Assembly: GCF_000473265.1 (NCBI RefSeq)
Contig: NZ_KI421511.1
Span: 4,611,219 to 4,675,218, forward strand
DNA from: Amycolatopsis thermoflava N1165
GTDB taxonomy: Bacteria > Actinomycetota > Actinomycetes > Mycobacteriales > Pseudonocardiaceae
Reading direction: 5' to 3'
Length of the DNA: 64,000 nucleotides
Shown: positions 16,267-25,717 of the stretch, in pieces
How the letters are laid out: each line of letters starts with the position of its first letter
Numbering within the stretch: the first letter of the stretch is position 1
Made by a program: the position numbers and the translations under genes
The notes under the pieces: model-generated
The model's database searches: none
The model's input: only the letters and a program-made list of their open reading frames with translations
What the model was told of the DNA's origin: nothing

Positions 16267-16488
16267 ATGATGATCGGCATGGCCGAACGCACCCTGGCCG
16301 AGCAGCTCGGCGCCGAACCGCCCGCGGGCGTCGCCGCACTGGACCCGGCCCACCAGCAGGACCTCGCCGACGCCGTGCGCGCCGCCCGGCGCCGCCAAGC
16401 GGCGGCGCTGGCCAAGGCGGGCAACGACGCGCTGAAGTTCGTGCCCGCCCTGCTGCGGCCCGCCGTCCGGAAGGCCGTCGGCCTGTGA
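16267..16488 (+). CDS. Small hypothetical protein
   Basis: 73 residues from ATG 16267; internal ATGs at 16270 and 16279 (MAERTLAEQLG) are equally possible starts. The sequence is Ala/Arg-rich and helical, ending FVPALLRPAVRKAVGL. It overlaps the next gene as GTGA, so the two are translationally coupled. No recognised domain. Confidence 0.6.
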   Translation: MMIGMAERTLAEQLGAEPPAGVAALDPAHQQDLADAVRAARRRQAAALAKAGNDALKFVPALLRPAVRKAVGL

Positions 16489-17090
16489 CGCCCCAGGAAG
16501 CGGAGATCCGCAAGCTCGCCCGCGTGCTCGGAGTCGGTGCGGAACGCCTCGGCTACCTCGCCGATGTGCCGGTCGAGGACCTCCGTGAGCTGCGGGAACG
16601 CGCGACGACGGTGCTGTTCGACGCGCACCTGGGCGTGCTGGAGCGGATGGCAGGCGCGAGCAAGCTGCTGCCCATCCCGGTGCTGGCCAAGATGGCCGAG
16701 CGGGTGTTCGGGCCGCTGCTCGCCGCGCGCATCGCGGGGCTGGTGGAACCCTCCCGCGGAGCGGAGATCGCCGGGCGGCTGTCCCCGGCTTTCCTCGCCG
16801 ACGTGGCCGCCGAGCTGGACCCGCGGCGGGCGCACGGGATCATCGCGAAGCTGCCCGCGGGGGTGGTCGTGGCGGTCGCGCGCGAGCTGAGCAGGCGGCG
16901 GGACTGGATCACCATCGCCCGGTTCGTCGACCACCTGCCGGACGCGACGATCGTGATCAGCCTGGAGTTCGTCCCGGACGCCGCGCTGCCCGAGGTCGCC
17001 GCGCTGCTCGACGACCCGGCCAGGATCACCAAGGTGCGCGACCTGCTGCCGCCGGAGCGGCTGGCCGCGCTGCCGGACCACCTGCGCTGA
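16485..17090 (+). CDS. Hypothetical protein with MgtE-N-like helical repeats
   Basis: 201 residues from GTG 16485, which overlaps the preceding stop; the longer upstream frame is shadow sequence. Repeated helix pairs (ARIAGLVEPSRGAEIAGRLS; then LDPRRAHGIIAKLP; VVAVARELSRRRDW; ARFVDHLPDATIVI) resemble the cytosolic N-domain superhelix of MgtE-type magnesium transporters, but no membrane or CBS domain follows. It is probably a soluble scaffold or regulatory protein that works with the coupled 73-residue protein. The function is unknown. Confidence 0.65.
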   Translation: MTPQEAEIRKLARVLGVGAERLGYLADVPVEDLRELRERATTVLFDAHLGVLERMAGASKLLPIPVLAKMAERVFGPLLAARIAGLVEPSRGAEIAGRLSPAFLADVAAELDPRRAHGIIAKLPAGVVVAVARELSRRRDWITIARFVDHLPDATIVISLEFVPDAALPEVAALLDDPARITKVRDLLPPERLAALPDHLR

Positions 17091-17134
17091 CCGTTCCCAT
17101 TCGTCCAAGCCGGCGGCCCTCCGCGGGCGCGACC

Positions 17135-17500
17135 ATGGACGGCATGATCCAGCGGATAGTGCCTTACCTCACCACCACGGACCCCGCCCCGGTGCGGGAC
17201 TTCTACGTCGGCGTCCTCGGCCTCGAGGTGGCCATGGAGGACCCGGTGCTCAACCTGCGCTCGCCCGGCAACCCGGCCGCGCAGATCATCGTCCAGCGGC
17301 CCGGGTCGCCCGAACCGCGCTTCGGCGTCGACGTGGGAACTCCGGACGCCGTCGACGCGGCCCACGCCGAAGCCGTCGCCCGGGGCCTGCGCGTCGTCTA
17401 CCCGCTCACCGACGAGGCGTGGGGTGTGCGGCGCTTCTTCGTCGCCGATCCGAGCGGCTCAGTGGTGAACGTGCTCGCTCACGCCGCGACGATGAGGTAG
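17135..17500 (+). CDS. VOC-fold (glyoxalase/bleomycin-resistance type) protein
   Basis: 121 residues, starting at ATG 17135 or the second Met at 17144 (MIQRIVPYL). It has the paired beta-alpha-beta-beta-beta modules of vicinal oxygen chelate proteins: VPYLTTTDPAPVRDFYVGVLG opens the first, and VRRFFVADPSGSVVNVL closes the second. The usual metal-binding His/Glu positions are poorly conserved, so the protein may bind a ligand rather than catalyse. Its end overlaps the convergent small membrane gene by 22 bases. Confidence 0.85.
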   Translation: MDGMIQRIVPYLTTTDPAPVRDFYVGVLGLEVAMEDPVLNLRSPGNPAAQIIVQRPGSPEPRFGVDVGTPDAVDAAHAEAVARGLRVVYPLTDEAWGVRRFFVADPSGSVVNVLAHAATMR

Positions 17501-17703
17501 ATGCCGTAGAGCACGACGGCCGCGCACGCGGCGAAGCACACGCCCGCCGTCACCGCCCCCGCCGTGCCGCTCGCGCCCGTCTCCCTGGCGTCGGCGCGGG
17601 CGGCGACACCGCGGACGCCGACCGCGAACAGCCCGGTCACCACGGCCACCGCCGCCAGTGCCGTCACGAACACGCTGCCGAGCGCAGCCCAGTCGATGTG
17701 CAC
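17479..17703 (-). CDS. Small membrane protein beside the phosphate transporter
   Basis: 74 residues from GTG 17703 with GAGGAGG six bases upstream, a clear start call. Two transmembrane helices are visible (LGSVFVTALAAVAVVTGLFA and AGVCFAACAAVVLYGIYLI). It begins 12 bp after the stop of the Pit transporter, so it is probably co-transcribed. Similar small proteins often follow pit genes in actinobacteria and may be accessory subunits; that role is inference. Confidence 0.75.
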   Translation of the reverse strand: MHIDWAALGSVFVTALAAVAVVTGLFAVGVRGVAARADARETGASGTAGAVTAGVCFAACAAVVLYGIYLIVAA

Positions 17704-17714
17704 GGAAAGCCTCC

Positions 17715-18869
17715 TCAGACCGCCACGGGAACGGCTTGCTCGGGCTCGGCCACGGACTGCGGCGTCACCGGGTTGCGCCGCGACCACAGCCAGATGCCGA
17801 GCGCCGCGGCGACCAGCACCAGGCCGACGACCACGGTGCCGACGGTGCCCATGGTCGCGACTTTCGCCGCGACCGCGCCGACCGCGGCCGCGGCGGGCAG
17901 GGTCAGCAGCCACGCCAGCGCCATCCGGCCCGCGACGCTCCAGCGCACCTCGGCCAGCCGTCGTCCGACCCCGGAGCCGATGATGCCGCCCGAGCAGACG
18001 TGGGTGGTGGACAGCGCGAACCCGAGGTGCGAGGACGCCAGGATCGTGGCGGCCGCGCTGGTCTCGGCGGCGAACCCCTGAGGTGTCTCCACGTCGGTGA
18101 TCTTGCGGCCCATCGTGTGGATGATCCGCCAGCCGCCCATGTAGGTGCCCAGCGCGATCGCCAGCCCGGCGCTGAGCACGACCCACAGCGGCGGCCCGGA
18201 CCCGGCGGCCAGCGCGCCGGAGGAGATCAGCGTGAGAGTGATGACCCCCATCGTCTTCTGCGCGTCGTTCGTGCCGTGCGCGAGTGAGACCAGCGACGCC
18301 GACAGCACCTGCGCGCGCTTGAACGACTTGCTCACCACGTCCTGCCGCACCTTCGCGGTGATCCGGTAGACGAGGTAGGTGCCGACGATCGCGACCAGAC
18401 CGGCCACCAGCGGCGAGGCCACCGCGGGGATCAGGACCTTCTGCACGACCTGCGCGAAGTGCACCGCGTCGGCCCCGGAGGCGACCCAGGTGGCGCCGAT
18501 CAGGCCGCCGAACAGGGCGTGTGAGGAGCTGGACGGCAGGCCGACCAGCCAGGTCACCAGGTTCCACAGGATCGCGCCGACGAGTCCGGCGAAGACGACC
18601 ACGGGGGTGACCTTCGCGTCGTCGACGATGCCGCCGGAGATGGTTCTGGCGACCTCGACCGACAGGAACGCGCCGATCAGGTTGAGGATGGCGGAGATCG
18701 TGACCGCGACCTTGGGTTTCAAGGCGCCGGTCGCGATGGAGGTGGCCATGGCGTTGGCGGTGTCGTGGAAACCGTTGGTGAAGTCGAAGGCCAATGCGGC
18801 GACGATGACCACCAGGACGATCAGCGAGAGGTCCACACCTCCCACGGTACCTTTCGGGTGAACGATCAC
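17715..18869 (-). CDS. pit: Low-affinity inorganic phosphate transporter (Pit family)
   Basis: 384 residues from GTG 18869; GTG 18836 (VDLSLIVLVVIVA...) is an alternative that would give 373 residues and matches the usual family N-terminus. The PiT signature appears twice in inverted halves: FDFTNGFHDTANAMATSIAT near the start and SLAHGTNDAQKTMGVIT in the middle. There are about ten membrane helices. The protein couples uptake of phosphate with a divalent metal to the proton gradient. A candidate PHO box lies directly upstream. A small membrane gene follows 12 bp downstream. Confidence 0.92.
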   Translation of the reverse strand: MIVHPKGTVGGVDLSLIVLVVIVAALAFDFTNGFHDTANAMATSIATGALKPKVAVTISAILNLIGAFLSVEVARTISGGIVDDAKVTPVVVFAGLVGAILWNLVTWLVGLPSSSSHALFGGLIGATWVASGADAVHFAQVVQKVLIPAVASPLVAGLVAIVGTYLVYRITAKVRQDVVSKSFKRAQVLSASLVSLAHGTNDAQKTMGVITLTLISSGALAAGSGPPLWVVLSAGLAIALGTYMGGWRIIHTMGRKITDVETPQGFAAETSAAATILASSHLGFALSTTHVCSGGIIGSGVGRRLAEVRWSVAGRMALAWLLTLPAAAAVGAVAAKVATMGTVGTVVVGLVLVAAALGIWLWSRRNPVTPQSVAEPEQAVPVAV

Positions 18870-18876
18870 CCACCTC

Positions 18877-18898
18877 GGCCGACGAACTCGCGGTGAAC
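18877..18898 (-). promoter_or_regulatory. Candidate PHO box for PhoP
   Basis: Read on the minus strand, two 11-nt direct units GTTCACCGCGA and GTTCGTCGGCC lie just upstream of the pit start. The PhoP operator of streptomycetes is a tandem of 11-nt units beginning GTTCACC. The first unit is an exact core match and the second is weaker. The location before a phosphate transporter supports the call; binding is untested. Confidence 0.4.
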
Positions 18899-18920
18899 CG
18901 TGACCTCGGAGTGATTTGCC

Positions 18921-20066
18921 TTACGCCACACGGGAACCGCGTCGCCAGACCCGCCAGGTCAGGGGCACGCCGGGCCGGTAGGCGAGGTGCGTCCGGGACG
19001 GCGCGTCGAGCACATGCAGGTCGGCTCGCGCGCCCGGCCGGAGCACGCCGACGTCGGTGCGGCGGAGGGCCCGCGCCCCGCCGAGAGTCGCCGCACGCAC
19101 CGCCTCTTCCACGGACAGGCCCATCTGCAGGACGGCCGTCGCCACGCAGAAGCCCATCGACGTGGTGTACGAACTGCCCGGATTCGCGTTGGTGGCCAGT
19201 GCCACCGTGGCTCCCGCGTCGAGCAGCCTGCGGGCGGGCGCGAGCGGTTGGCGGGTGGACAGGTCGCAGGCGGGCAACAGGGTCGCGACGGTGTCCGACG
19301 ACGCGAGGGCCTCGACATCCGAGTCGGACAAATGGGAGCAATGGTCGACACTGGCCGCGCCCATCCGGACCGCGAGCCGCACCCCCGGCCCGGCGCCGAG
19401 CTGGTTGCCGTGCACCCGCAGACCGAGGCCGCGCCGCGCGGCGGCGCGCAGGACCCGCTCCGACTGGACCTCGTCGAACGCGCCCGTCTCGCAGAACACG
19501 TCCGCCCAGCGCACCGACCCCGCCACGGCGTCCAGCATCTCCCCGCAGACAAGATCCACATAGGACTCCGCGTCCGCGCCGGGCGGCACCAGGTGGGCGC
19601 CGAGGAAGGTGACCTCGTCGGCGACCGCGGCGGCGATGCGGGCGGCGCGGACCTCGTCGGCCACGGTCAGCCCGTAGCCGGTCTTGGTCTCCAGGCAGGT
19701 CGTGCCCTGGCGCACGGCCTCGGACACGTGCCGCCGCAGGTTGGCGGTCAGTTCCGTGTCGGTGGCCGCGCGGGTCGCGTCCACCGTGACCGCGATGCCG
19801 CCCGCGGAGTACGGCTGACCGGCCATCCTGGCCTCGAACTCGGCGGTGCGGTCGCCGGCGAACACGAGGTGCGTGTGGCTGTCGACCCAGCCGGGCAGCG
19901 CGGCGCGGCCCTCGACGTCGATCCGCTCGTCGGCGTCCGGGGCGGCCGCGGCGGGGCCGACCCAGGCGATGGCGGGGCCGTCGAAGACGATCGCGGCGCT
20001 GGTGAGCGTGCCGAGTTCGTCGTCGTTCGTGGTCAGCTCGCCGATGCCGGTGATCAGGACTGCCAC
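18921..20066 (-). CDS. hutI: Imidazolonepropionase HutI
   Basis: 381 residues from GTG 20066, with GGAGG ten bases upstream; a longer upstream frame is shadow. Amidohydrolase-fold motifs: [12 protein letters not shown] (metal His pair), [20 protein letters not shown] and ATNANPGSS (Asn-Pro-Gly loop of HutI). It hydrolyses 4-imidazolone-5-propionate to N-formimidoyl-L-glutamate, step three of histidine breakdown. The start overlaps the 3' end of hutF by 13 bases. It is the last gene of the coupled hut operon. Confidence 0.95.
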   Translation of the reverse strand: MAVLITGIGELTTNDDELGTLTSAAIVFDGPAIAWVGPAAAAPDADERIDVEGRAALPGWVDSHTHLVFAGDRTAEFEARMAGQPYSAGGIAVTVDATRAATDTELTANLRRHVSEAVRQGTTCLETKTGYGLTVADEVRAARIAAAVADEVTFLGAHLVPPGADAESYVDLVCGEMLDAVAGSVRWADVFCETGAFDEVQSERVLRAAARRGLGLRVHGNQLGAGPGVRLAVRMGAASVDHCSHLSDSDVEALASSDTVATLLPACDLSTRQPLAPARRLLDAGATVALATNANPGSSYTTSMGFCVATAVLQMGLSVEEAVRAATLGGARALRRTDVGVLRPGARADLHVLDAPSRTHLAYRPGVPLTWRVWRRGSRVA

Positions 20067-21331
20067 AGCGCCGTCACCTCCTGAGCCAGCACCGCCGCCG
20101 GGCGGTCGACCAGCTGGTGCGCCCGGTCCCGCACGATCCACCGGCCGCCGACCAGGACGTCCGTCACATCAGCAGCCGATGCGGCGAACACGGCGCCCGA
20201 CGGCTCGGTTCCCGCCGTGCGGACCGAGTCCAGCGCGACGACGACCAGGTCGGCGGGCTCCCCCGCGGCCAGCCGTCCACCGTCGCGTCCGATCGCGGCG
20301 TGACGGGTGCCCGCGGCTACCAGTTCGGCAGCGCCGAAGCGCCCGCGCTCCTCCGACGCGAGCCGTTCGTGCAGTTCGAGCGCGCGCAGCTCCTCGAACG
20401 GGTCGATCACGGCCTGGCTGTCGCTGCCGAGGCTCAGCCGGACGCCCGCATCCGCCAAACGACGTGCCTCGCCGATGCCGTCGCCGAGGTCGCGTTCCGT
20501 GGTCGGGCAGAAGCAGACCTGCGACAGCAGTCCGATGTCCGTGTCCGTCAGGTGGGTGCCGTGCACCGCGACGGTGTGCGGGCCCAGGACGCCGGCGCGA
20601 TCGAGCAGTTCGGCCGGGGTGCAGCCGTGGTGTACGAGGCAGTCCTCGTTCTCGGCGCGTTGTTCGGACAAGTGGACGTGCAACGGGCCGTCCCAGTCGG
20701 CGAAGAACGGCAGCTGCTCGTCCGGGACCGCCCGTACGGAGTGCACGGCCGCCCCGACCAGCGCCGCATCCGGTTTCAGGGCGGCCACGCGCGCGGCCCA
20801 GCCGTCCACGTCCCCGTCGCCGAACCGCAGTTGCACGCCGGACAACTCGCGCCCGAAGCCGCCGGTGAGGTAGCAGGCGTCCAGCAGGGTGAGCCGGATG
20901 CCCGCGTCCTCGGCCGCCTGGACCAGGGCGTGGCCCATCGCGTTCGGGTCGGCGTAGCGCCGCCCGCCCGGCGCATGGTGGAGGTAGTGGAACTCGCCCA
21001 CCGCCGTGTACCCGGCGAGCGCCATCTCGGCGTAGACGGCCCGCGCGAGCCGGTGGTAGGAGTCCGGGTCGAGCCGCTCGGCCAGCGCGTACATCCGCTC
21101 GCGCCAGGTCCAGAACGTGCCGCGCCCGTGGTGCGTCCGGCCACGCAGAGCCCGGTGGAACGCGTGCGAGTGCCCGTTGGCGAAACCGGGCAGCACGAGC
21201 CCGGGCAGTGTGCGTCCCTCGCGTGGCGCGCCGGGGGTGACTTCGGTGAAGACGCCGTCGGTGATCTGCAAGCGCACCGCGGATGCGACGCCGTCCGGCA
21301 GCCACGCATGCTCGGCCCACAAGGTCGTCAT
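20054..21331 (-). CDS. hutF: Formimidoylglutamate deiminase HutF
   Basis: 425 residues from ATG 21331, overlapping the upstream stop as ATGA. An amidohydrolase with [17 protein letters not shown] (metal ligands), [14 protein letters not shown] (family-specific), VHGTHLT and [11 protein letters not shown]. It deiminates N-formimidoyl-L-glutamate to N-formyl-L-glutamate plus ammonia, so this organism uses the five-step HutF pathway rather than direct hydrolysis by HutE. That pathway then needs an N-formylglutamate deformylase; no canonical hutG is present in the operon, but an M20-type hydrolase is. Confidence 0.95.
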   Translation of the reverse strand: MTTLWAEHAWLPDGVASAVRLQITDGVFTEVTPGAPREGRTLPGLVLPGFANGHSHAFHRALRGRTHHGRGTFWTWRERMYALAERLDPDSYHRLARAVYAEMALAGYTAVGEFHYLHHAPGGRRYADPNAMGHALVQAAEDAGIRLTLLDACYLTGGFGRELSGVQLRFGDGDVDGWAARVAALKPDAALVGAAVHSVRAVPDEQLPFFADWDGPLHVHLSEQRAENEDCLVHHGCTPAELLDRAGVLGPHTVAVHGTHLTDTDIGLLSQVCFCPTTERDLGDGIGEARRLADAGVRLSLGSDSQAVIDPFEELRALELHERLASEERGRFGAAELVAAGTRHAAIGRDGGRLAAGEPADLVVVALDSVRTAGTEPSGAVFAASAADVTDVLVGGRWIVRDRAHQLVDRPAAVLAQEVTALWQS

Positions 21332-22488
21332 GTCGACAACGCCTCCAGCACCCGGGTGAGCGCGACCACGCCCTCCTCGACGTCGGCGTCCTCGGCGAAC
21401 TCCTCCGGCGCGTGGCTGATCCCAGTCGGGTTGCGCACGTAGAGCATCGCGGTCGGCGCGTGCGCGGCCAGGATCGCGGCGTCGTGCCCGGCACCGGTGG
21501 GCAACTCGGGAGCGTTCAGCAGGCCGGTCAGGCGGCCGCGCAGCGCGGCGTCGAACGTGACTGTGCCGCCGTAGGACTCTTCGGTGACGGTGACCGCGCA
21601 CCCTTCCGCGGCCGCGGCCCGCTGTGCCGCCTCGGTCAGCTCGGCCACCACGTCGCGGCTGTTGCCGCGGGCGTCCAGCCACAGGTCCACGGTGGACGGG
21701 ATGACGTTCGTCCCGCCCGGGCGCGGCACGAGCCGGCCCACTGTGGCCCGTGCGTCCATTGTGGATGCGATTTTACGGGCCGCCAGCACGGTTTCCGCGG
21801 CAGGCAACATCGGGTCCCGGCGATCGCGCAAAATTGTCGTACCCGCGTGGTTCCCTTGCCCGGTGAACGAGAACCGCCACCGCCCGTGCTCCAGGACCGT
21901 ACTGCCGACGCCCACCGGCACGTCCAGCCCCCGCCCCTGCTCGACGTGCAGTTCGACGAACGTGCCGATGCGGCCGAGGGCAACGTCGTCGCGCCCCAAG
22001 TGCCGCGGATCCACACCCGCCTCCGCGGCTGCCTCGGCGAGCGTCGTCCCGTCCGGATCGCGCAGAGCCCGCGCCCGGTCCGGGTCGAGGGCGCCGGTCA
22101 GCAGCCGTGAGCCGAGGCAGGGCACGCCGAACCGGCCGCCCTCCTCCTCGGCGAAGACGACCACCGCGAACGGCTTCGTGGGGCGGAAACCGTTGTCCTG
22201 CAACCGGGAGACGGCCGCCAGCGCGCTGACCACGCCGAGCGGTCCGTCGAAGGCGCCGCCGCCGGGCACCGAGTCGAGGTGGCTGCCGGTCACCAGCGCG
22301 TCCGGCCCCGGCGCGCCCCACCACGCCCACAGGTTCCCGTTCCGGTCGGTCTCGACGTCCAGCCCGCGCCGCCCGGCCTCCTCCCGGAACCACTCGCGCA
22401 TCTCGGTCTCGGCGCGGTCGAACCCGTGGCGCGCGTATCCGCCGCCGGGGGCACGGCCGACATCGGCGAGATCGTCGAGCAGGCTCAC
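21328..22488 (-). CDS. M20-family amidohydrolase (allantoate/carbamoyl-amino-acid type) in the hut operon
   Basis: 386 residues from GTG 22488, overlapping the hutU stop as GTGA, with GGGAGG four bases upstream. Binuclear-metal motifs are intact: [36 protein letters not shown] and the final ISHAPEEF. It belongs to the allantoate amidohydrolase / N-carbamoyl-L-amino-acid hydrolase group. Its place between hutU and hutF, with no hutG, suggests it may deformylate N-formyl-L-glutamate, the missing last step. Routine annotation would call it allantoate amidohydrolase, but no purine-catabolism gene is nearby. The substrate is inference. Confidence 0.85.
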   Translation of the reverse strand: MSLLDDLADVGRAPGGGYARHGFDRAETEMREWFREEAGRRGLDVETDRNGNLWAWWGAPGPDALVTGSHLDSVPGGGAFDGPLGVVSALAAVSRLQDNGFRPTKPFAVVVFAEEEGGRFGVPCLGSRLLTGALDPDRARALRDPDGTTLAEAAAEAGVDPRHLGRDDVALGRIGTFVELHVEQGRGLDVPVGVGSTVLEHGRWRFSFTGQGNHAGTTILRDRRDPMLPAAETVLAARKIASTMDARATVGRLVPRPGGTNVIPSTVDLWLDARGNSRDVVAELTEAAQRAAAAEGCAVTVTEESYGGTVTFDAALRGRLTGLLNAPELPTGAGHDAAILAAHAPTAMLYVRNPTGISHAPEEFAEDADVEEGVVALTRVLEALST

Positions 22489-24137
22489 GCCTCCTCCCGC
22501 ATCGGCACGCGCACGCCACGGTCCCGCGCCACCTCGGCCGCACGCTCGTACCCGGCGTCGACATGCCGGATCACGCCCATGCCGGGGTCGTTGGTCAGCA
22601 CCCGTTCGATCTTCTGCGCGGCCAGCGGCGTGCCGTCGGCCACGCACACCTGACCCGCGTGGATCGAGCGGCCCATGCCGACGCCCCCGCCGTGGTGCAG
22701 CGACACCCAGCTGGCGCCGGAGGCGGTGTTGACCAGCGCGTTGAGCAGTGGCCAGTCGGCGATGGCGTCCGAGCCGTCGGCCATCGCCTCGGTCTCGCGG
22801 TACGGGGAGGCCACGCTGCCGGCGTCGAGGTGGTCGCGGCCGATCACCACCGGCGCGCTCAGCTCACCGGAAGACACCATCTCGTTGAACCGCAGCCCGG
22901 CGAGGTGCCGTTCGCCGTAGCCGAGCCAGCAGATGCGTGCCGGAAGCCCTTGATACGCCACGCGTTCGCCGGCCAGCCGGATCCATCGGGTGAGGGTCTC
23001 GTTGTCCCCGAACAGGTCGAGGACGGCGCGGTCGGTCGCGGCGATGTCCGCCGGGTCGCCGGAGAGCGCGGCCCAACGGAACGGTCCCTTGCCCTCGCAG
23101 AACAACGGACGGATGTAGGCGGGCACGAAACCCGGGTAGTCGAAGGCCCGCTCACAGCCGCCGAGTTTCGCCTCACCACGTAAGGAGTTGCCGTAGTCGA
23201 ACACTTCAGCACCGGCGTCCAGGAAACCGAGCATCGCGCCCACGTGCTCGGCCATCGACTCGCGCGAGCGGTCGGTGAACTCGTCGGGCTTCGCGGACGC
23301 GTAGTCGTGCCAGTCGGCGACGTCGACGCCGATCGGCAGGTAGGCGAGCGGGTCGTGTGCGGAGGTCTGGTCGGTCACGATGTCCGCCTCGAGCCCGCGG
23401 CGCAGCAGCTCGGGCAGCACCTCGGCGGCGTTGCCGATCACGCCGACCGACACGGCCTCGCCGGCCTTCTTCGCCTCGGCGACCCGGCGCACGGCGGCGT
23501 CCACATCGGACGCGAGTTCGTCGAGGTACCGGGTCTCGAGGCGACGGTGGGCTCGGGCGGCGTCGCATTCGACGACGAGCGCGGTGCCACCGTTCATGGT
23601 GATCGCGAGCGGTTGCGCGCCACCCATGCCGCCCAGCCCGGCGGTCACCGTGAGCGTGCCCCGCAGCGTGCCGCCGAACCGCTTCTCCGCCACGGCGGCG
23701 AACGTTTCGTAGGTGCCCTGCAGGATGCCCTGCGTGCCGATGTAGATCCAGGACCCGGCGGTCATCTGCCCGTACATCGTCAGGCCGAGCTTCTCCAGCC
23801 GACGGAACTCGGGCCAGGTCGCCCAGTCCCCGACCAGGTTCGAGTTCGCGATCAGCACGCGGGGGGCCCACTCGTGCGTGCGGAACACGCCCACCGGCTT
23901 GCCGGACTGCACCAGCAGGGTCTCGTCCTGCTCGAGCCCGGTGAGGCAGCGGGTGATCGCGTCGAAGCTCGCCCAGTCGCGGGCGGCCTTGCCGGTGCCG
24001 CCGTAGACGACCAGGTCCTGCGGGCGCTCGGCGACCTCGGGGTCGAGGTTGTTGTGCAGCATCCGCATCGCGGCTTCGGTCTGCCAGTTCTTGGCCGTCA
24101 GCGTGGTCCCGCGGGCGGCCCGGACGGCGCGGCTCAT
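22485..24137 (-). CDS. hutU: Urocanate hydratase HutU
   Basis: 550 residues from ATG 24137, overlapping hutH's stop as ATGA. It has the full urocanase sequence: [13 protein letters not shown] near the N-terminus, the NAD-binding region [15 protein letters not shown], the catalytic-Cys region [15 protein letters not shown], and [19 protein letters not shown] near the end. It converts urocanate to imidazolonepropionate with tightly bound NAD. Length is typical (about 550). Confidence 0.97.
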   Translation of the reverse strand: MSRAVRAARGTTLTAKNWQTEAAMRMLHNNLDPEVAERPQDLVVYGGTGKAARDWASFDAITRCLTGLEQDETLLVQSGKPVGVFRTHEWAPRVLIANSNLVGDWATWPEFRRLEKLGLTMYGQMTAGSWIYIGTQGILQGTYETFAAVAEKRFGGTLRGTLTVTAGLGGMGGAQPLAITMNGGTALVVECDAARAHRRLETRYLDELASDVDAAVRRVAEAKKAGEAVSVGVIGNAAEVLPELLRRGLEADIVTDQTSAHDPLAYLPIGVDVADWHDYASAKPDEFTDRSRESMAEHVGAMLGFLDAGAEVFDYGNSLRGEAKLGGCERAFDYPGFVPAYIRPLFCEGKGPFRWAALSGDPADIAATDRAVLDLFGDNETLTRWIRLAGERVAYQGLPARICWLGYGERHLAGLRFNEMVSSGELSAPVVIGRDHLDAGSVASPYRETEAMADGSDAIADWPLLNALVNTASGASWVSLHHGGGVGMGRSIHAGQVCVADGTPLAAQKIERVLTNDPGMGVIRHVDAGYERAAEVARDRGVRVPMREEA

Positions 24138-25645
24138 GCTTCCTCCAGTGCGGTGAGGGCGGCTCCCGAACGGACGAGTTCCTCGGCGGCCGCGATTTCC
24201 GGGGCGAGGTGGCGGTCCGGTCCCGGCGGTGCGACGCGTTCCCGGAGCAGGTCGCGCACCGCGGCGGTGACCGGGGCGGGGCGCAGGGGTGCGCGGAAGT
24301 CGAGCGCGCGGGCGGCGGTCAGCAGTTCGATCGCCAGCACCGAGGTCAGCCCGTCGACCGCGCGGCGCAGCTTCCGGGCCGCGGCCCAGCCCATCGAGAC
24401 GTGGTCCTCCTGCATGGCGCTGCTGGGGATCGAGTCGACCGACGCCGGGACGGCCAGCCGCTTCAGCTCGCTGACGATCGCGGCCTGCGTGTACTGGGCG
24501 ATCATGTGGCCGGAGTCGACGCCCGGGTCGTCGGCGAGGAACGCGGGCAGACCGTGCGAGCGGGACACGTCGAGCATCCGGTCGGTGCGGCGCTCGGCGA
24601 TGCTCGCGACATCGGCGACCGGGATGGCGAGGAAGTCCAGCACGTAGGCCAGTGGCGCGCCGTGGAAGTTTCCGTTCGACTCGACCCGGCCGTCGGCGAG
24701 GACGACCGGGTTGTCGATGGCGGCGGCGAGTTCCCGGTCGGCGACCAGCTCGGCGTGCGCGACGGTGTCCCGGGCCGCGCCGTGCACCTGGGGCGCGCAG
24801 CGCAGCGAGTAGGCGTCCTGCACCCGGGTGCACTCCGGTCCGCGATGGCTGGCGACGATCTTCGAATCCGCGAGCGCGGCGAACATCCGGCGCGCGGAGC
24901 GGGCCTGCCCGGGGTGCGGGCGCAGCTCCTGCAGGTCGGCCGCGAACGCCCGGTCGGTGCCGAGGAGGGCCTCGACGCTCATCGCGGCCGTTAGGTCGGC
25001 GGTGTCGAGCAGGCGGTTCAGGTCGTCCAGGGCGAGGACGAGCATGCCGAGCATCCCGTCGGTGCCGTTGGTGAGGGCCAGTCCCTCCTTCTCGGCGAGG
25101 GTCACCGGCGCGATCCCGGCCTCGGCGAGGGCCTGCGCGGCGGGACGGCCGTCGAGCACCTCGCCCTCGCCCATCATCGCCAGCGCGACGGCCGCGAGCG
25201 GCGCGAGGTCGCCCGAGCAGCCGAGCGAGCCGTATTCGTGGACGACCGGGACGATGCCCGCGTTGAGCATGGCGGCCAGCGCGTCCGCGGTCGCCGGGCG
25301 GACACCGGTGTGCCCGGAGGCGAGAGTGCGCAGGCGCAAGAGCATCAGGGCGCGCACGACCTCCGCCTCGACGGCGGGACCGGTGCCGGCGGCGTGCGAG
25401 CGGATCAGGGAGCGCTGCAGTGCGGTGCGGCGGTCGGGCGGGATGTGCCGGATCGCGAGTGCGCCGAAGCCGGTGGAGATGCCGTAGGTCGGCTGGTCGG
25501 CGTCGGCGAGGGCGTCGATGTGGCGGCGGGTCTCGCCGAGCGTCTTGCGGACCTCGTCGGCGAGCTCGACCGTGGCGCCGTGCCGCGCGACGGCGACGAC
25601 CTGCTGCCGGTCGAGTGGCCCGGAGTCCAACCGCACTGTGCTCAT
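24134..25645 (-). CDS. hutH: Histidine ammonia-lyase HutH
   Basis: 503 residues from ATG 25645. Tyr54 lies in TYGISTGFG (catalytic loop). The MIO prosthetic group would form from residues 143-145 in [13 protein letters not shown], here Cys-Ser-Gly rather than the common Ala-Ser-Gly; Cys at this position is allowed by the published family pattern. Later family motifs ([12 protein letters not shown]-type region, QEDHVSMGW) are present. It deaminates L-histidine to urocanate. First gene of the minus-strand hut operon, and divergent from an IclR regulator across 72 bp. Confidence 0.97.
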   Translation of the reverse strand: MSTVRLDSGPLDRQQVVAVARHGATVELADEVRKTLGETRRHIDALADADQPTYGISTGFGALAIRHIPPDRRTALQRSLIRSHAAGTGPAVEAEVVRALMLLRLRTLASGHTGVRPATADALAAMLNAGIVPVVHEYGSLGCSGDLAPLAAVALAMMGEGEVLDGRPAAQALAEAGIAPVTLAEKEGLALTNGTDGMLGMLVLALDDLNRLLDTADLTAAMSVEALLGTDRAFAADLQELRPHPGQARSARRMFAALADSKIVASHRGPECTRVQDAYSLRCAPQVHGAARDTVAHAELVADRELAAAIDNPVVLADGRVESNGNFHGAPLAYVLDFLAIPVADVASIAERRTDRMLDVSRSHGLPAFLADDPGVDSGHMIAQYTQAAIVSELKRLAVPASVDSIPSSAMQEDHVSMGWAAARKLRRAVDGLTSVLAIELLTAARALDFRAPLRPAPVTAAVRDLLRERVAPPGPDRHLAPEIAAAEELVRSGAALTALEEA

Positions 25646-25698
25646 GTCGTCATTGCACTCCGCCGCGGGGGCGGCCGGTGGTCCCCGCGGGGTGGTTG

Positions 25699-25716
25699 TG
25701 TCTGGTATCCCAGACA
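25699..25716. promoter_or_regulatory. Palindromic operator between hutH and the IclR gene
   Basis: TGTCTGG and CCAGACA form perfect 7-bp arms around TATC. The site ends one base before the ATG of the IclR regulator (25718) and lies 54 bp upstream of hutH. This length and arm spacing fit IclR-family dimer sites, so it is the likely shared operator, giving autorepression and hut control. Confidence 0.65.
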
Positions 25717-25717
25717 G

